Below the pieces are notes generated by a model. That model saw only the letters and a program-made list of their open reading frames with translations. It ran no database searches and was not told the origin of the DNA. A program made the translations under genes and the position numbers. A stretch of DNA of 64,000 bases from positions 310,001 to 374,000 of the forward strand of contig CAVOVH010000001.1 of assembly GCA_963699805.1 (NCBI GenBank), given 5' to 3'. Source of the stretch: JAGTVG01 sp963699805 (lineage in GTDB: Bacteria; Bacteroidota; Bacteroidia; Cytophagales; Cyclobacteriaceae). This document shows positions 41,205 through 50,787 of the stretch, one piece after another; position 1 is the stretch's first letter, and every line of letters begins with the position of its first letter.

Positions 41205-42585
41205 ATTTTTCTAATCTTCTGTACAAGGATGACCGGGTAAGTCCAAGTTCATTGGCTGCCTGTGTGATGTTCCCATTATATTTTTGCAATACCTTCCGGA
41301 TCAGTATCTTTTCAACCTCTTCAAGATGAAACTCATCCAGTTGGATCCCGCTCTCTCCCTTTTCTTGTGATGCCGGACTGAAGAAGAAATCTTCAGGATT
41401 TAAGATATGGCCATTGCTCATGATCACCGCTCTTTCAATGGAATGTTGCAGTTCCCTGACATTTCCCGGCCAGGAATATTTGATCATTTTTTTCCGGGCG
41501 GCTTCGCTGATGGCATGAATGTTCTTATTGTACTTTTTAGTATAAATCTGGAGAAAATGTTCTGCCAGAAGGTCGATGTCTTCTATCCGGTTACGCAATG
41601 GGGGTATTTCAACTTCAATCGTATTGATCCGGTACAGCAAATCCTGCCGGAATTTGTTTTCCTTCACCATGTCGTAGATGGGCAGGTTGGTGGCACAGAT
41701 GAGCCGGATGTCAATCTCTTTCGGTTTATTGGATCCTACCCGGGTTACTTTTCTGTTCTGAAGCACACTCAAGAGTTTGGCTTGCAGGGGAAGTGTCAAA
41801 TTTCCGATCTCATCCAGGAAAAGAGTTCCGCCGGAGGCGATTTCAAATCTTCCCGGCCTGTCTTCCTTGGCATCCGTGAAAGATCCCTTCATATGGCCGA
41901 AGAGTTCACTTTCAAATAAGGTTTCGCTGATCGCCCCCAGGTCTACATTGATGAACACCTCGTCTTTACGGTTGGAATTCCGATGGATCGCCCGGGCAAT
42001 AACCTCCTTTCCGGTTCCGTTCTCTCCAAGAATTAAAACATTGGCATCCGTTTCAGCCACCCTTTCGATGGTCTGAAATACTTTCATCATGGCAGTCGAT
42101 TTGCCGATCACATCCTGGAACTTAAAATCAATGTCGGAGGATATCTGTTTTTGCTTTATCTTCAGATCGCTGACTTCCACTTTTGATTTTCGCAACTGCA
42201 TGGCCGCATTCACGGTGGCTAAAAGCCGTTCATTTTCCCAGGGTTTCAGTACAAAATCGATGGCTCCTTCCTTGATGGCTTTTACTGCCATCTGGACATC
42301 TCCGTATGCAGTGATCAGAATTACCACGGCGGAAGGATCAATTTCAAGGATCCTTTCAAGCCAAACAAATCCTTCATGCCCACTGCTCACATCCTTCGTG
42401 AAATTCATATCCAACAGAATGATGTCGTAGTTTTCATTGTTGAGCAGATTGTGGATACTTTCAGGACTTTTTTCTATATCCACCTGTTTAAAATGACGTT
42501 TCAAAAACATCTTGGCCGCCCGTAGAAGATCTTCATTATCATCTACAATCAGGATTTTCCCTGTTTTAATATTCTCTTTCGACAT
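41194..42585 (-). CDS. Sigma-54-dependent response regulator (NtrC/AtoC type)
   Basis: 463 residues. The receiver has the phospho-acceptor Asp in IILLDMNFTKD and the Lys in FVLKPWEN. The AAA+ domain has Walker A GENGTGKEVIARA, Walker B GGTLFLDEIGN, and the sigma-54 contact loop as GSFTDA rather than GAFTGA. The C-terminal FIS-type HTH reads NITQAANELGLTRSSLYRRL. It should activate sigma-54 promoters; the divergent HlyD operon carries matching elements. Confidence 0.95.
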   Translation of the reverse strand: MSKENIKTGKILIVDDNEDLLRAAKMFLKRHFKQVDIEKSPESIHNLLNNENYDIILLDMNFTKDVSSGHEGFVWLERILEIDPSAVVILITAYGDVQMAVKAIKEGAIDFVLKPWENERLLATVNAAMQLRKSKVEVSDLKIKQKQISSDIDFKFQDVIGKSTAMMKVFQTIERVAETDANVLILGENGTGKEVIARAIHRNSNRKDEVFINVDLGAISETLFESELFGHMKGSFTDAKEDRPGRFEIASGGTLFLDEIGNLTLPLQAKLLSVLQNRKVTRVGSNKPKEIDIRLICATNLPIYDMVKENKFRQDLLYRINTIEVEIPPLRNRIEDIDLLAEHFLQIYTKKYNKNIHAISEAARKKMIKYSWPGNVRELQHSIERAVIMSNGHILNPEDFFFSPASQEKGESGIQLDEFHLEEVEKILIRKVLQKYNGNITQAANELGLTRSSLYRRLEKYGL

Positions 42586-42695
42586 AAATGCTAAACAATG
42601 ATGATTGAATTAAATCTAGTTAAAATTAAACTTAATTATCGTGAATTTAAAAACTTTTGGTTCAATGGTAAATAATTGTTTTTGAAGGCAATTGT

Positions 42696-42800
42696 TGACC
42701 GCTAGCGGACACCCACGTTCGGTGATGGACGTTTAATTAACCTGGGAGCATGTAAATTTCTATAAAAAGGCTGTTTTGTAAATTGGCACACTTGTTGGCA
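42696..42800 (+). promoter_or_regulatory. Sigma-54-like promoter with upstream enhancer dyad
   Basis: TGACCGCTAGCGGACA (42696-42711) is an almost perfect inverted repeat fitting an NtrC-type enhancer site. About 80 bp downstream TTGGCACACTTGTTGGCA (42784-42800) resembles the -24/-12 consensus TGGCAC-N5-TTGCA. The spacing between GG and GC is 11 rather than 10 because of one extra G. The site lies 35 bp before the HlyD gene and is divergent from the sigma-54 activator gene. Confidence 0.6.
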
Positions 42801-42834
42801 TTAGTAGGGTGGAACAGAAATAAATTCGAGTCAT

Positions 42835-44091
42835 ATGTCAATGGATAAGAAAATAAAGAAGAAAATATGGACCTTTAAAAGGATTTCTCTATATGCACTG
42901 GGTCTGCTCTTCTTGTCTTTTGTTCTTTATTCCTTCCTTTTTGCGGATAAAAGATCCAAGGTTAAGGTAGACGCAGAGAAAATTACCATCGGCGAAGTAA
43001 AATACGGCACCTTTCAGGATTTTATCCCGGTTACGGGGAATGTTCAGCCCATTAAAACCCAATATCTGGATGCAATTGAAGGTGGAATCATCCAATCAAT
43101 TGATAAGGAAACCGGTGAAATTTTGAAAAAAGGGGATGTGATCCTAAAATTATCAAATACTTCTCTGGAATTGAGTGTCTTGAGTCAGGAAGCAGCCTTA
43201 TATGAATCGATCAACCGTTCTTCGGATACACGTCTTTCCATCAACCAGAATGACCTGAGTCAACAGGGACAGCTGGCGGAGATCAAATATCAGATTGAAC
43301 TGTTGAGGCCTCAATACAATCGTTACAAAAGATTATATGAAAAGAACCTGATCTCGAAGCGTGAATATGAGGAGGTGGAAGAACAGTATAAATATTATTT
43401 GAAGAGACGGGAATTGACCTATGCATCCTATCGCCAGGACTCCCTGGCAAGAAGTTCCCAGATCAAACGCATCGACCAGTCTCAGCTACGAATGATGCAA
43501 AGTCTGGAAGGTGTTGGTAGAATCCTTGAAAATTTACAGATCAAGGCTCCCATTAACGGGCAACTGGCCACTCCGGATCTTGAGATCGGTCAATCGATTA
43601 ATGTAGGAGAGCGAATTGGCTGGATCGATGTGCTCGACAGTTTCAAGGTGAGGGTACGTATTGATGAATTGTATCTCCCAAGGACGGAACCAGGTCTGAA
43701 AGGATCCTTCACGCTGGCACAGCATGATTATGAAATGGAAATCACCAAGATATATCCGACCATCACGGATGGACGTTTTGAAGTAGACATGGAGTTTACC
43801 GGTGAACAACCGGATGGGATCAAACGGGGGCAGAGTGTCAGGATCAGGCTTGAGCTTGGAAATTCTGCCCAGGCATTATTGTTGCCTGTGGGAGGTTTTT
43901 ATAAAGATACAGGGGGTAACTGGGTATATGTAGTAGAAGATGGCGGTGCAAGGGCTGTGAAGAGAGAAATCCGGCTTGGGCGGAAGAACCCTGAATATTT
44001 TGAGGTAACTGAAGGGCTGGAGCCTGGTAACCGGGTAATTACCTCATCATACGATCATTTTGGAGACAATGAAGTATTACTGTTAAAATAG
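42835..44091 (+). CDS. HlyD/MacA-like periplasmic adaptor (membrane fusion protein)
   Basis: 418 residues. One N-terminal membrane anchor (about 18-36), a lipoyl/barrel-sandwich start (VTGNVQPIKTQYLDAIEGG), a long coiled hairpin (about 115-220), then IKAPINGQLATPDLEIGQ and beta-barrel domains ending GLEPGNRVITSSYDHFGD. It would link an inner-membrane ABC permease to an outer-membrane channel. It is followed 29 bp later by an ABC ATPase gene. Expression is probably sigma-54 dependent, from the site upstream. Confidence 0.92.
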   Translation: MSMDKKIKKKIWTFKRISLYALGLLFLSFVLYSFLFADKRSKVKVDAEKITIGEVKYGTFQDFIPVTGNVQPIKTQYLDAIEGGIIQSIDKETGEILKKGDVILKLSNTSLELSVLSQEAALYESINRSSDTRLSINQNDLSQQGQLAEIKYQIELLRPQYNRYKRLYEKNLISKREYEEVEEQYKYYLKRRELTYASYRQDSLARSSQIKRIDQSQLRMMQSLEGVGRILENLQIKAPINGQLATPDLEIGQSINVGERIGWIDVLDSFKVRVRIDELYLPRTEPGLKGSFTLAQHDYEMEITKIYPTITDGRFEVDMEFTGEQPDGIKRGQSVRIRLELGNSAQALLLPVGGFYKDTGGNWVYVVEDGGARAVKREIRLGRKNPEYFEVTEGLEPGNRVITSSYDHFGDNEVLLLK

Positions 44092-44120
44092 TATGGATTT
44101 ACAATTTAAAAACACATATA

Positions 44121-44810
44121 ATGATACAGACGAATAATCTTAAGAAGGTTTTTACAACAGACGAGGTAGAAACCACTGCGCTCAATAACATCAATCTCGA
44201 AATAAAAGAAGGAGAATTTGTCGCCATCATGGGACCCTCCGGTTGTGGAAAATCCACGTTACTCAATATCGTCGGATTACTTGATAATCCTACGGAGGGG
44301 GAATATCATTTTACGGATAAGGAAGTTTCAAAATTTTCAGAACGTCAACGCGCACAACTACGGAAAGGATCCATCGGATTTGTTTTTCAGAGTTTCAACC
44401 TGATCGATGAGCTTACTGTATTTGAAAATGTTGAACTTCCCCTGCTTTACTTGAAAGTCCCTTCGGGCGAACGAAAAAAGAAAGTGGAAGAAGTACTTGA
44501 ACGGATGAATATCATGCACCGTCGCAATCACTTCCCACAACAATTATCGGGCGGACAGCAGCAGCGGGTGGCTATCGCCCGTGCAATTGTGGCCAGGCCA
44601 AGGGTAATCCTTGCGGACGAACCTACAGGTAACCTGGATTCGGCCAATGGTGAGGAAGTAATGAAATTACTGGCTGAATTGAATGAAGAAGGGACCACCA
44701 TCATCATGGTAACGCACTCTCCTTATGACGCTAACTATGCCCATCGGATCATTAACCTGTTCGACGGCAAGATCGTTACAGAAAATATCAAGGAACAATT
44801 TCATATATAG
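44121..44810 (+). CDS. MacB/LolD-type ABC transporter ATP-binding protein
   Basis: 229 residues. Walker A GPSGCGKSTLLNIVG, Q-loop FVFQSFNLIDELTVFENV, signature LSGGQQQRVAIARAI, Walker B VILADEPTGNLDS and H-loop VTHSPYDANYAHRII. This is the MacB/LolD class that energises lipoprotein release or efflux. The permease expected to follow is absent: the operon ends in a palindromic element and then the convergent pepP gene. Confidence 0.95.
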   Translation: MIQTNNLKKVFTTDEVETTALNNINLEIKEGEFVAIMGPSGCGKSTLLNIVGLLDNPTEGEYHFTDKEVSKFSERQRAQLRKGSIGFVFQSFNLIDELTVFENVELPLLYLKVPSGERKKKVEEVLERMNIMHRRNHFPQQLSGGQQQRVAIARAIVARPRVILADEPTGNLDSANGEEVMKLLAELNEEGTTIIMVTHSPYDANYAHRIINLFDGKIVTENIKEQFHI

Positions 44811-44830
44811 TACCCGCAGGGGATCTTATC

Positions 44831-44933
44831 AAGATTCACGCAGGGCAAGGGAGGTAACCGCAAAAAACGCCAGGAATTAAATTATCTTTGCGTCCTTCGC
44901 ACCAACCTTATCGAGCTTTGCGTGAATTTTTTT
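44831..44933. repeat. Large imperfect inverted repeat of the CGCAAAG type
   Basis: Left arm begins AAGATTCACGCA; right arm ends GCTTTGCGTGAATTTTTTT. The arms are about 45 bp each with roughly 70% complementarity and include GCAAAAAACGC against GCGTCCTTCGC. It fills the space between the convergent ABC ATPase and pepP genes and ends in a T tract, so it may act as a terminator. Similar CGCAAAG-rich intergenic repeats are known in Bacteroidota. Confidence 0.6.
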
Positions 44934-44954
44934 AACCCCAGGCCCAATTAGGCA

Positions 44955-46247
44955 TCACCCATTCATAAGATCCTCAATTTCATCCGTTTCAACGGGAATG
45001 TTTTTCATCAGGTCATAAATGCCATCCTTCGTGATCACCACATCATTTTCAATCCGGATTCCCAGGTTCTCTTCCCGAATGTAGATCCCCGGTTCCACCG
45101 TAAATAGCATCCCTTCTTCAAATTTCCGGTACATACTTCCGACATCATGAACATCCAGGCCCAAATGGTGGGAAGTGCCGTGCATGAAGTATTTTTTATA
45201 GGCAGGCTTATCAGGATCTTGGTTTTTAATATCCGTTTTATCGATCAGGCCCAGTTTCAGCAACTCGGATTCCATCAACTTGCCAATTTCTTTATGATAT
45301 TCTGGAATAACATTTCCCGGTTTCAACATACCAAAGGCTGCCCTTTGTACCCTCAAAACAGCATTGTATACATCTTTCTGCCGATGGGTGTACCGTCCAT
45401 TCACAGGGATGGAACGTGTGAGATCCGCATTGTAGTTCGCATATTCGGCTCCTATGTCGAGCAGGAGAATATCCCCGTCTTTACACGCATCCTTATTCTC
45501 AATATAATGAAGCACACAGGCATTGAAGCCGGATGCAATGATTGGGGCATAAGCAAATCCCCTGGACCGGTTCCTGATAAATTCATGGATCAGTTCAGCC
45601 TCGATCTCATATTCATAGATCCCGGGTTTTACAAATGGAAGTATTCTTCGGAAACCACTTTCCGTGATATTACAGGCTTTTTGCAAAACATGAATCTCAA
45701 TATCGCTTTTGATCATCCTGAGCTCATAAAGAATGGGAGCCGACCGGTGGTACAGGTGCAGGGGATATCGCTCCCTGCACCAGGTGATAAACCGGGAATC
45801 CCGGGTCTCCACCTCAGTCAGGGGTCTGCGTGTATGTTCATTGGTATTTAAATAGACATGTTCCGCTTCCGCCATCAGTGCATTGAACGTAGCCCCGAAT
45901 TGTGAAAGCCACAGGATGTTCTGGATGCCGGAGATCCCGATGGCTTCGGATTTGGTATATTTATGACCTTCCCAGATGGCGATCTCTTCATTTGTTTCCC
46001 GTAAAAACAATATTTCACGCATTTTTTTGTCAGGATGATCAGGAAACAGGACGAGGATCGATTCTTCCTGATCGATCCCGGAAAGATAAAGCAGGTCACT
46101 GTTCTGCCGGAACGGCATCGAGCCGTCCGCATTGGTGGGCATGATGTCATTGGAATTGAATATAGCAATCGATTTCGGGTGTAAATTTTTGCAGAAATTT
46201 TTCCTGTTCAGCATGAAGAGGTTCTTGTCAATCGGTAAATATCTCAT
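44955..46247 (-). CDS. pepP: Xaa-Pro aminopeptidase P (M24B metallopeptidase)
   Basis: 430 residues. The AMP_N domain comes first, then the M24 pita-bread catalytic domain with metal ligands in LLDIGAEYANYNADLTRSI (two Asp), HGTSHHLGLDVHDVG (His), FTVEPGIYI (Glu) and RIENDVVITKDG (Glu). It removes N-terminal residues before proline in the cytoplasm. It is divergent from the M16 peptidase gene. Confidence 0.95.
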   Translation of the reverse strand: MRYLPIDKNLFMLNRKNFCKNLHPKSIAIFNSNDIMPTNADGSMPFRQNSDLLYLSGIDQEESILVLFPDHPDKKMREILFLRETNEEIAIWEGHKYTKSEAIGISGIQNILWLSQFGATFNALMAEAEHVYLNTNEHTRRPLTEVETRDSRFITWCRERYPLHLYHRSAPILYELRMIKSDIEIHVLQKACNITESGFRRILPFVKPGIYEYEIEAELIHEFIRNRSRGFAYAPIIASGFNACVLHYIENKDACKDGDILLLDIGAEYANYNADLTRSIPVNGRYTHRQKDVYNAVLRVQRAAFGMLKPGNVIPEYHKEIGKLMESELLKLGLIDKTDIKNQDPDKPAYKKYFMHGTSHHLGLDVHDVGSMYRKFEEGMLFTVEPGIYIREENLGIRIENDVVITKDGIYDLMKNIPVETDEIEDLMNG

Positions 46248-46368
46248 CGGATAAAAAATTTAAACAGAAAATGGTTTATGTTTTTTCAAGGCCAAGGTAA
46301 TGCAATAACCTGTGATTTAAAAATTGAGGATTATTCATTTTGATAATTACATAATCAGTAAGTTTGCT

Positions 46369-46376
46369 ACTTTTGC
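46369..46376 (+). promoter_or_regulatory. Probable -7 box of the M16 peptidase promoter
   Basis: TACTTTTG matches TAnnTTTG exactly and lies 14 bp before the ATG at 46390, which would give a very short leader. A TTTG at 46340-46343 is a possible -33 element, though the 25-bp gap is long. Confidence 0.5.
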
Positions 46377-46389
46377 GAGTGAAGTAAAA

Positions 46390-47625
46390 ATGGTAAAAGA
46401 TCATCAGGTATTCGAATTTCCCAACGAGATCCGTTTTGTGTATAAACAGGTGAATAACACGAAGGTAGTGCATTGCGGTTTTGTCATTGATGTGGGAAGC
46501 AGGGATGAATTGCCAGAGGAACAGGGACTGGCACATTTCTGGGAACACATGGCATTTAAAGGAACGGAAAAGCGCAAACCTTTTCATATCATCAACCGGC
46601 TGGAATCGGTAGGAGGAGAATTGAATGCCTTTACGACCAAGGAGAAGATCAGTTTTTACGCATCCATTCTGGAGGATCATTTCGAGAAGGCCATAGAATT
46701 GCTGATGGATATTACCTTCCATTCAGTTTTTCCCGATAAACAGATCGACCGGGAGAGAATGGTGATCCTGGATGAAATTGCGATGTATAACGACAGCCCG
46801 GAAGAAAATCTTCAGGATGAATTCGATGAAGTGATTTTTGGCCAGCATCCCCTGGGGAAAAATATTCTGGGTACCGAAGAATCTCTCCGGACATTTCATA
46901 AACAGCATTTCCTGGATTTCATTTCCCAGAATTTATCGAGTCACCGGATCGTGCTAACGGCCGTAGGGGCCTATCCCTTTTCGAAAGTCCTGAAAATTGT
47001 TGAAAAATATATATCGACCATTCCGGTTTTCCGCAGGGATCGTGACCGGAAAATCCCTGATTATTTTTACGGGCAGAAGGTGATCAAAGAAAAATCATTC
47101 GGAAGGGCTTATTGTGCCATAGGACGTGATGCCTACACCCTAAATGACGAACGGCGTTATCCGTTCTTTATGCTGACCAATATCCTGGGAGGACCCGGTT
47201 TGAATTCCAGGCTCAATTTAAGTCTGCGTGAAAAATATGGCTATGTGTATTCGGTGGATGCCTCTTACAATGGATTTACAGATTCAGGGATGACAGGTAT
47301 CTTTTTCGGGACTGAAAAAAAATATCTGAATAAAAGCATTAAGATCATCCTGAAAGAGATGGACAAGCTGAAAGATCAGCGCCTGGGAACTTTACAGCTT
47401 CATAAAGCAAAACAACAGATCAAAGGCCAACTGGCCATTGCAGAGGAAAATAATACCAATCTGATGTTGATGATGGGCAGAAGTTTGCTAGATATTGATA
47501 AGATTGAAACGCTCGAAGAAGTTTTTCAAAAGATCGAACACATTACAGCAGTCGATTTGATGGAAGTGGCGAATGATATTTATAATCAGGATAAATTGAA
47601 CTATTTGATCTTTCAACCCAATTGA
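46390..47625 (+). CDS. M16 family zinc metallopeptidase
   Basis: 411 residues from the ATG at 46390 (MVKDHQVFEFPNEIRFVYKQ). The frame extends to 46324, but that part spans the promoter box. The inverted zinc motif HFWEH is in GLAHFWEHMAFKGTEKR and the downstream Glu in the ERMVILDEIAMY region. A full half-unit of the pitrilysin/processing-peptidase fold is present. Substrate unknown. The O-methyltransferase gene follows after 1 bp, so they are co-transcribed. Confidence 0.94.
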   Translation: MVKDHQVFEFPNEIRFVYKQVNNTKVVHCGFVIDVGSRDELPEEQGLAHFWEHMAFKGTEKRKPFHIINRLESVGGELNAFTTKEKISFYASILEDHFEKAIELLMDITFHSVFPDKQIDRERMVILDEIAMYNDSPEENLQDEFDEVIFGQHPLGKNILGTEESLRTFHKQHFLDFISQNLSSHRIVLTAVGAYPFSKVLKIVEKYISTIPVFRRDRDRKIPDYFYGQKVIKEKSFGRAYCAIGRDAYTLNDERRYPFFMLTNILGGPGLNSRLNLSLREKYGYVYSVDASYNGFTDSGMTGIFFGTEKKYLNKSIKIILKEMDKLKDQRLGTLQLHKAKQQIKGQLAIAEENNTNLMLMMGRSLLDIDKIETLEEVFQKIEHITAVDLMEVANDIYNQDKLNYLIFQPN

Positions 47626-47626
47626 T

Positions 47627-48265
47627 ATGAACATTATATCGGAGGATATCCAGAAGTATGCAGAAAATTGCTCATCCGGCGAACCGGAAGTCCTGTCAGA
47701 ACTCAACCGGGAAACCTATTCAGATTTTCTGTTCCCTCGGATGTTAAGCGGACACCTGCAGGGCCGTTTTTTATCGATGTTATCTTCACTGGTAAAACCA
47801 CACCGGATACTCGAGATCGGAACTTTTACGGGATATTCGGCAATTTGCCTGGCAGAAGGACTTGATGAAGGTGGAATGCTGCATACCATTGAATTGAATG
47901 ACGAGAATGAGTTCAAGATCACTGAATTCTTTAAAAAATCCGGCGTTGAAAATAAAATTAAATTGCATTTTGGTGATGCCCAGAAAATCATTCCCGACAT
48001 TCATGAAATTTTTGATCTTATTTTCCTGGATGCCGATAAGGAGAATTATTTGAATTATTATCATCTGATTTTTGATAAATTAAGGCCTGGTGGAATCATT
48101 CTTGCTGACAATACTTTGTGGAGTGGAAAAGTGCTTGATCCATCCCAGATGGATAAGGAGACCATAGGTATTCGTGAATTTAATGAAGCTGTCACTCAAG
48201 ATTCCAGGGTTGAAAACGTTCTATTGACAATCAGAGATGGGATTATGATGATCAGAAAAAAATGA
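47627..48265 (+). CDS. SAM-dependent O-methyltransferase (caffeoyl-CoA OMT family)
   Basis: 212 residues. The SAM-binding motif ILEIGTFTGYSAICLAEGL near residue 62, FDLIFLDADKENYLNYY, and GGIILADNTLWSGKV identify the class I O-methyltransferase family. The last bases overlap the next gene as ATGA (48262-48265), so translation is coupled. Substrate unknown. Confidence 0.94.
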   Translation: MNIISEDIQKYAENCSSGEPEVLSELNRETYSDFLFPRMLSGHLQGRFLSMLSSLVKPHRILEIGTFTGYSAICLAEGLDEGGMLHTIELNDENEFKITEFFKKSGVENKIKLHFGDAQKIIPDIHEIFDLIFLDADKENYLNYYHLIFDKLRPGGIILADNTLWSGKVLDPSQMDKETIGIREFNEAVTQDSRVENVLLTIRDGIMMIRKK

Positions 48266-50169
48266 GGCATATTTTATACATAATTTTGATTGTTATAATG
48301 ATTTGTCCGGTGGCAGGTCAATCTCCTGTGGTACCTCCGGTAATACAATTTGCCGGCATGGAGCTCAGGTTGAATGATCGTACCAGAGAAGAAATCCAGC
48401 TTGATGTGGATGCACTGACCAGGAGTCCAAAATATTTCAATATAAAACTGGACCGGGTGATCCAGTATTTTCCCATTATCGAAAGGGTTTTAAGGGAGGA
48501 AAATGTTCCGGACGATTTTAAATACCTGGTCATCCAGGAATCGGCCCTGATACCGGATGCCGTTTCTTCTTCCAATGCGGTTGGATTTTGGCAATTTAAG
48601 GAATCATCAGGACAGGAGGTCGGGTTACGGATTGACCGGAATATCGATGAACGCATGAATATAGTTTCAGCCACCCGTGGAGCATGTAAATATCTGAAGA
48701 CGAATAATTTCTATTATAACAACTGGTTATATGCCCTTGTGGCCTATAATACGGGAAGGGGAGGGGCGGAAGCTTATGTTGACAGCCGTCATTTCGGGAA
48801 TAAAAAAATGGAAATATCGAAGCATACGCACTGGTATGTGAAAAAATATCTGGCGCATAAGATCGCTTTTGAGGATGCCCTTGCAAAGAATAAGGTCCCT
48901 TCCAGGTATCTGTATGAATATACCGATGGCGGAGGCAGATCCCTGTCTGAGATCGCCTCGGAGTTGAACGTTGATCCGGATGAACTTTATGCGTACAATA
49001 AGTGGGTGAGAAGAGGTAAAATTCCAACTGATAAAATTTATACAGTGGTTGTTCCAACCACCGAACAAACTCAGGAAATGGTTGCCATGTCACAAACAAC
49101 CTTGAAAGGAAATGGCACGCACATACCCGTACCGGAAAAGGGTAAATACCCCATGATAAAAAATAAAAACAACAGTGATTCAAGGCTATACAGCATTAAT
49201 GGAATTCCCGGAACCGTGGCCAAAAAAGGCGATGACATCAAAACACTGGCCAGTTTTGGGGGAATTCCCATGAAAGATTTTCTTAAATACAACGATATCG
49301 ATATTGCGCATCAGGTAATTCCCGGGCAGGTTTATTATTTCAAAAAGAAGAGGAATAAAGCCAGGGAGCAATATCATACGGTTTATCCGGGTGAAAACAG
49401 CTGGACAATTGCCCAGCAATATGGGATCCAGGAGAAAAAGCTCCTGAGAAAAAACAGGATCAGGGATGATTACAGTGATTTTAAGCAGGGGCGTGTGGTG
49501 TGGTTGAGATATATCAGGCCGGAAGATGAGCCCATCGAATACGAAGAACTTCCAACCCAGCCTTTCTATGGTCAGAACCAGGAAGGAATTTCCAGGGTAA
49601 CGGAAGAACGAATTTCAAATCAGAATAATTCCATCACTGAACCCATGCGTTCAGAACCGGTCCCGGAGGAAGAGCCGGATAATTATATTGAAACCCACAT
49701 TGATCAACCCAAAACCGATACTCCTGGAAATTCCGGGATTCAATCTTCTGCGCGTAATGAATATGTGGAAGAATATAACCTGGATACGCAGGTGGGTGGG
49801 TCCATCTCCTCAACTCCACTTTTTCATATTGTGGAGGCGGGAGAAACACTCTATGGGATCTCCAGGAAATATGGGGTCCCTGTCGAAGATCTCCGAATGA
49901 TCAATGACCTGGGTGTGGATGAAGGATTACCGATCGGTAGAAAATTATATCTTAAGAATCCATTTCCGGATGAACCGTCCACCAGTTTATCCAGGAATAA
50001 TGAATCGAATGATTCGAATTCTTACATCATCTACCAGGTGAAAAAAGGGGAAACCCTCTATGGGATTTCCCGGAGATTCAATGTAACCATTTCGGAAATT
50101 ATGGACTGGAACCGGAAAAATGATTATTCGATCCATGAAGGTGATACGCTCAGGATTAAAAGGCCCTAG
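48262..50169 (+). CDS. Lytic transglycosylase with multiple LysM domains (MltD-like)
   Basis: 635 residues with a signal peptide (YIILIVIMICPVAGQ). The GH23 transglycosylase domain has the catalytic Glu in VIQESALIPDAVSSSNAVG and YALVAYNTGRGGAEAY. At least two C-terminal LysM domains are clear (FHIVEAGETLYGISRKYGV; YQVKKGETLYGISRRFNV), and three weaker ones lie at about 225-265, 315-360 and 372-415. It cleaves peptidoglycan in the periplasm. A low-complexity linker (about 430-510) separates the two LysM groups. Confidence 0.95.
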   Translation: MRHILYIILIVIMICPVAGQSPVVPPVIQFAGMELRLNDRTREEIQLDVDALTRSPKYFNIKLDRVIQYFPIIERVLREENVPDDFKYLVIQESALIPDAVSSSNAVGFWQFKESSGQEVGLRIDRNIDERMNIVSATRGACKYLKTNNFYYNNWLYALVAYNTGRGGAEAYVDSRHFGNKKMEISKHTHWYVKKYLAHKIAFEDALAKNKVPSRYLYEYTDGGGRSLSEIASELNVDPDELYAYNKWVRRGKIPTDKIYTVVVPTTEQTQEMVAMSQTTLKGNGTHIPVPEKGKYPMIKNKNNSDSRLYSINGIPGTVAKKGDDIKTLASFGGIPMKDFLKYNDIDIAHQVIPGQVYYFKKKRNKAREQYHTVYPGENSWTIAQQYGIQEKKLLRKNRIRDDYSDFKQGRVVWLRYIRPEDEPIEYEELPTQPFYGQNQEGISRVTEERISNQNNSITEPMRSEPVPEEEPDNYIETHIDQPKTDTPGNSGIQSSARNEYVEEYNLDTQVGGSISSTPLFHIVEAGETLYGISRKYGVPVEDLRMINDLGVDEGLPIGRKLYLKNPFPDEPSTSLSRNNESNDSNSYIIYQVKKGETLYGISRRFNVTISEIMDWNRKNDYSIHEGDTLRIKRP

Positions 50170-50376
50170 CTGGGAATTTTTATTGTGTTAATTTCATGCC
50201 TTATATTACGTATATAATAAATTAAGAAGTTTTCATTATATAAACTTTGTATTTCAATTAATTTTGCATGCATTGTAAACTTTTGAAGTAATTGTATGAA
50301 AAATTATTTTATATAATTATTTTTAGTTTTTATTTAAAACTTCCTTTATTATTGTGATATAAAGAGGTATTAGGTA

Positions 50377-50787
50377 ATGGGTAAAAATTCCAGGCACATT
50401 GATTTGGTAATGCTCGTTGATGATAACGACACGGATAACTTCATCAGTAGAAGAATTATTGAGATCACCAAGTTTTCAGATAATGTAGTCATCAAAAATT
50501 CAGGTAAAAGTGCGCTTGAATATTTACAGGAAAATATTGCGGAAGGATCGAAAATCCCCGATCTGATTTTCCTTGACATCAACATGCCCATTGTGGATGG
50601 ATTTGTGTTTTTATATGAATTTGAAAAATTTGAACATCAGATCAAGGATAAATGCAAGGTGGTGATTCTGTCTTCCTCCGACAATAAAAGAGACATCGAC
50701 AAGATCGTCAATAATGATCACGTGATCAAATTCATTACCAAACCCCTTACCGAACTGGCGCTGGATGAAGTAAAGGACATTTTCTGA
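50377..50787 (+). CDS. Stand-alone response regulator receiver
   Basis: 136 residues forming a single CheY-like domain: acidic pair VDDND, phospho-acceptor Asp in LIFLDINMPIVDG, Ser in VVILSSSDN, and Lys in IKFITKPL. No output domain and no adjacent kinase. Such receivers act by protein contact in phosphorelays. A long AT-rich leader (50170-50376) precedes it. Confidence 0.92.
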   Translation: MGKNSRHIDLVMLVDDNDTDNFISRRIIEITKFSDNVVIKNSGKSALEYLQENIAEGSKIPDLIFLDINMPIVDGFVFLYEFEKFEHQIKDKCKVVILSSSDNKRDIDKIVNNDHVIKFITKPLTELALDEVKDIF

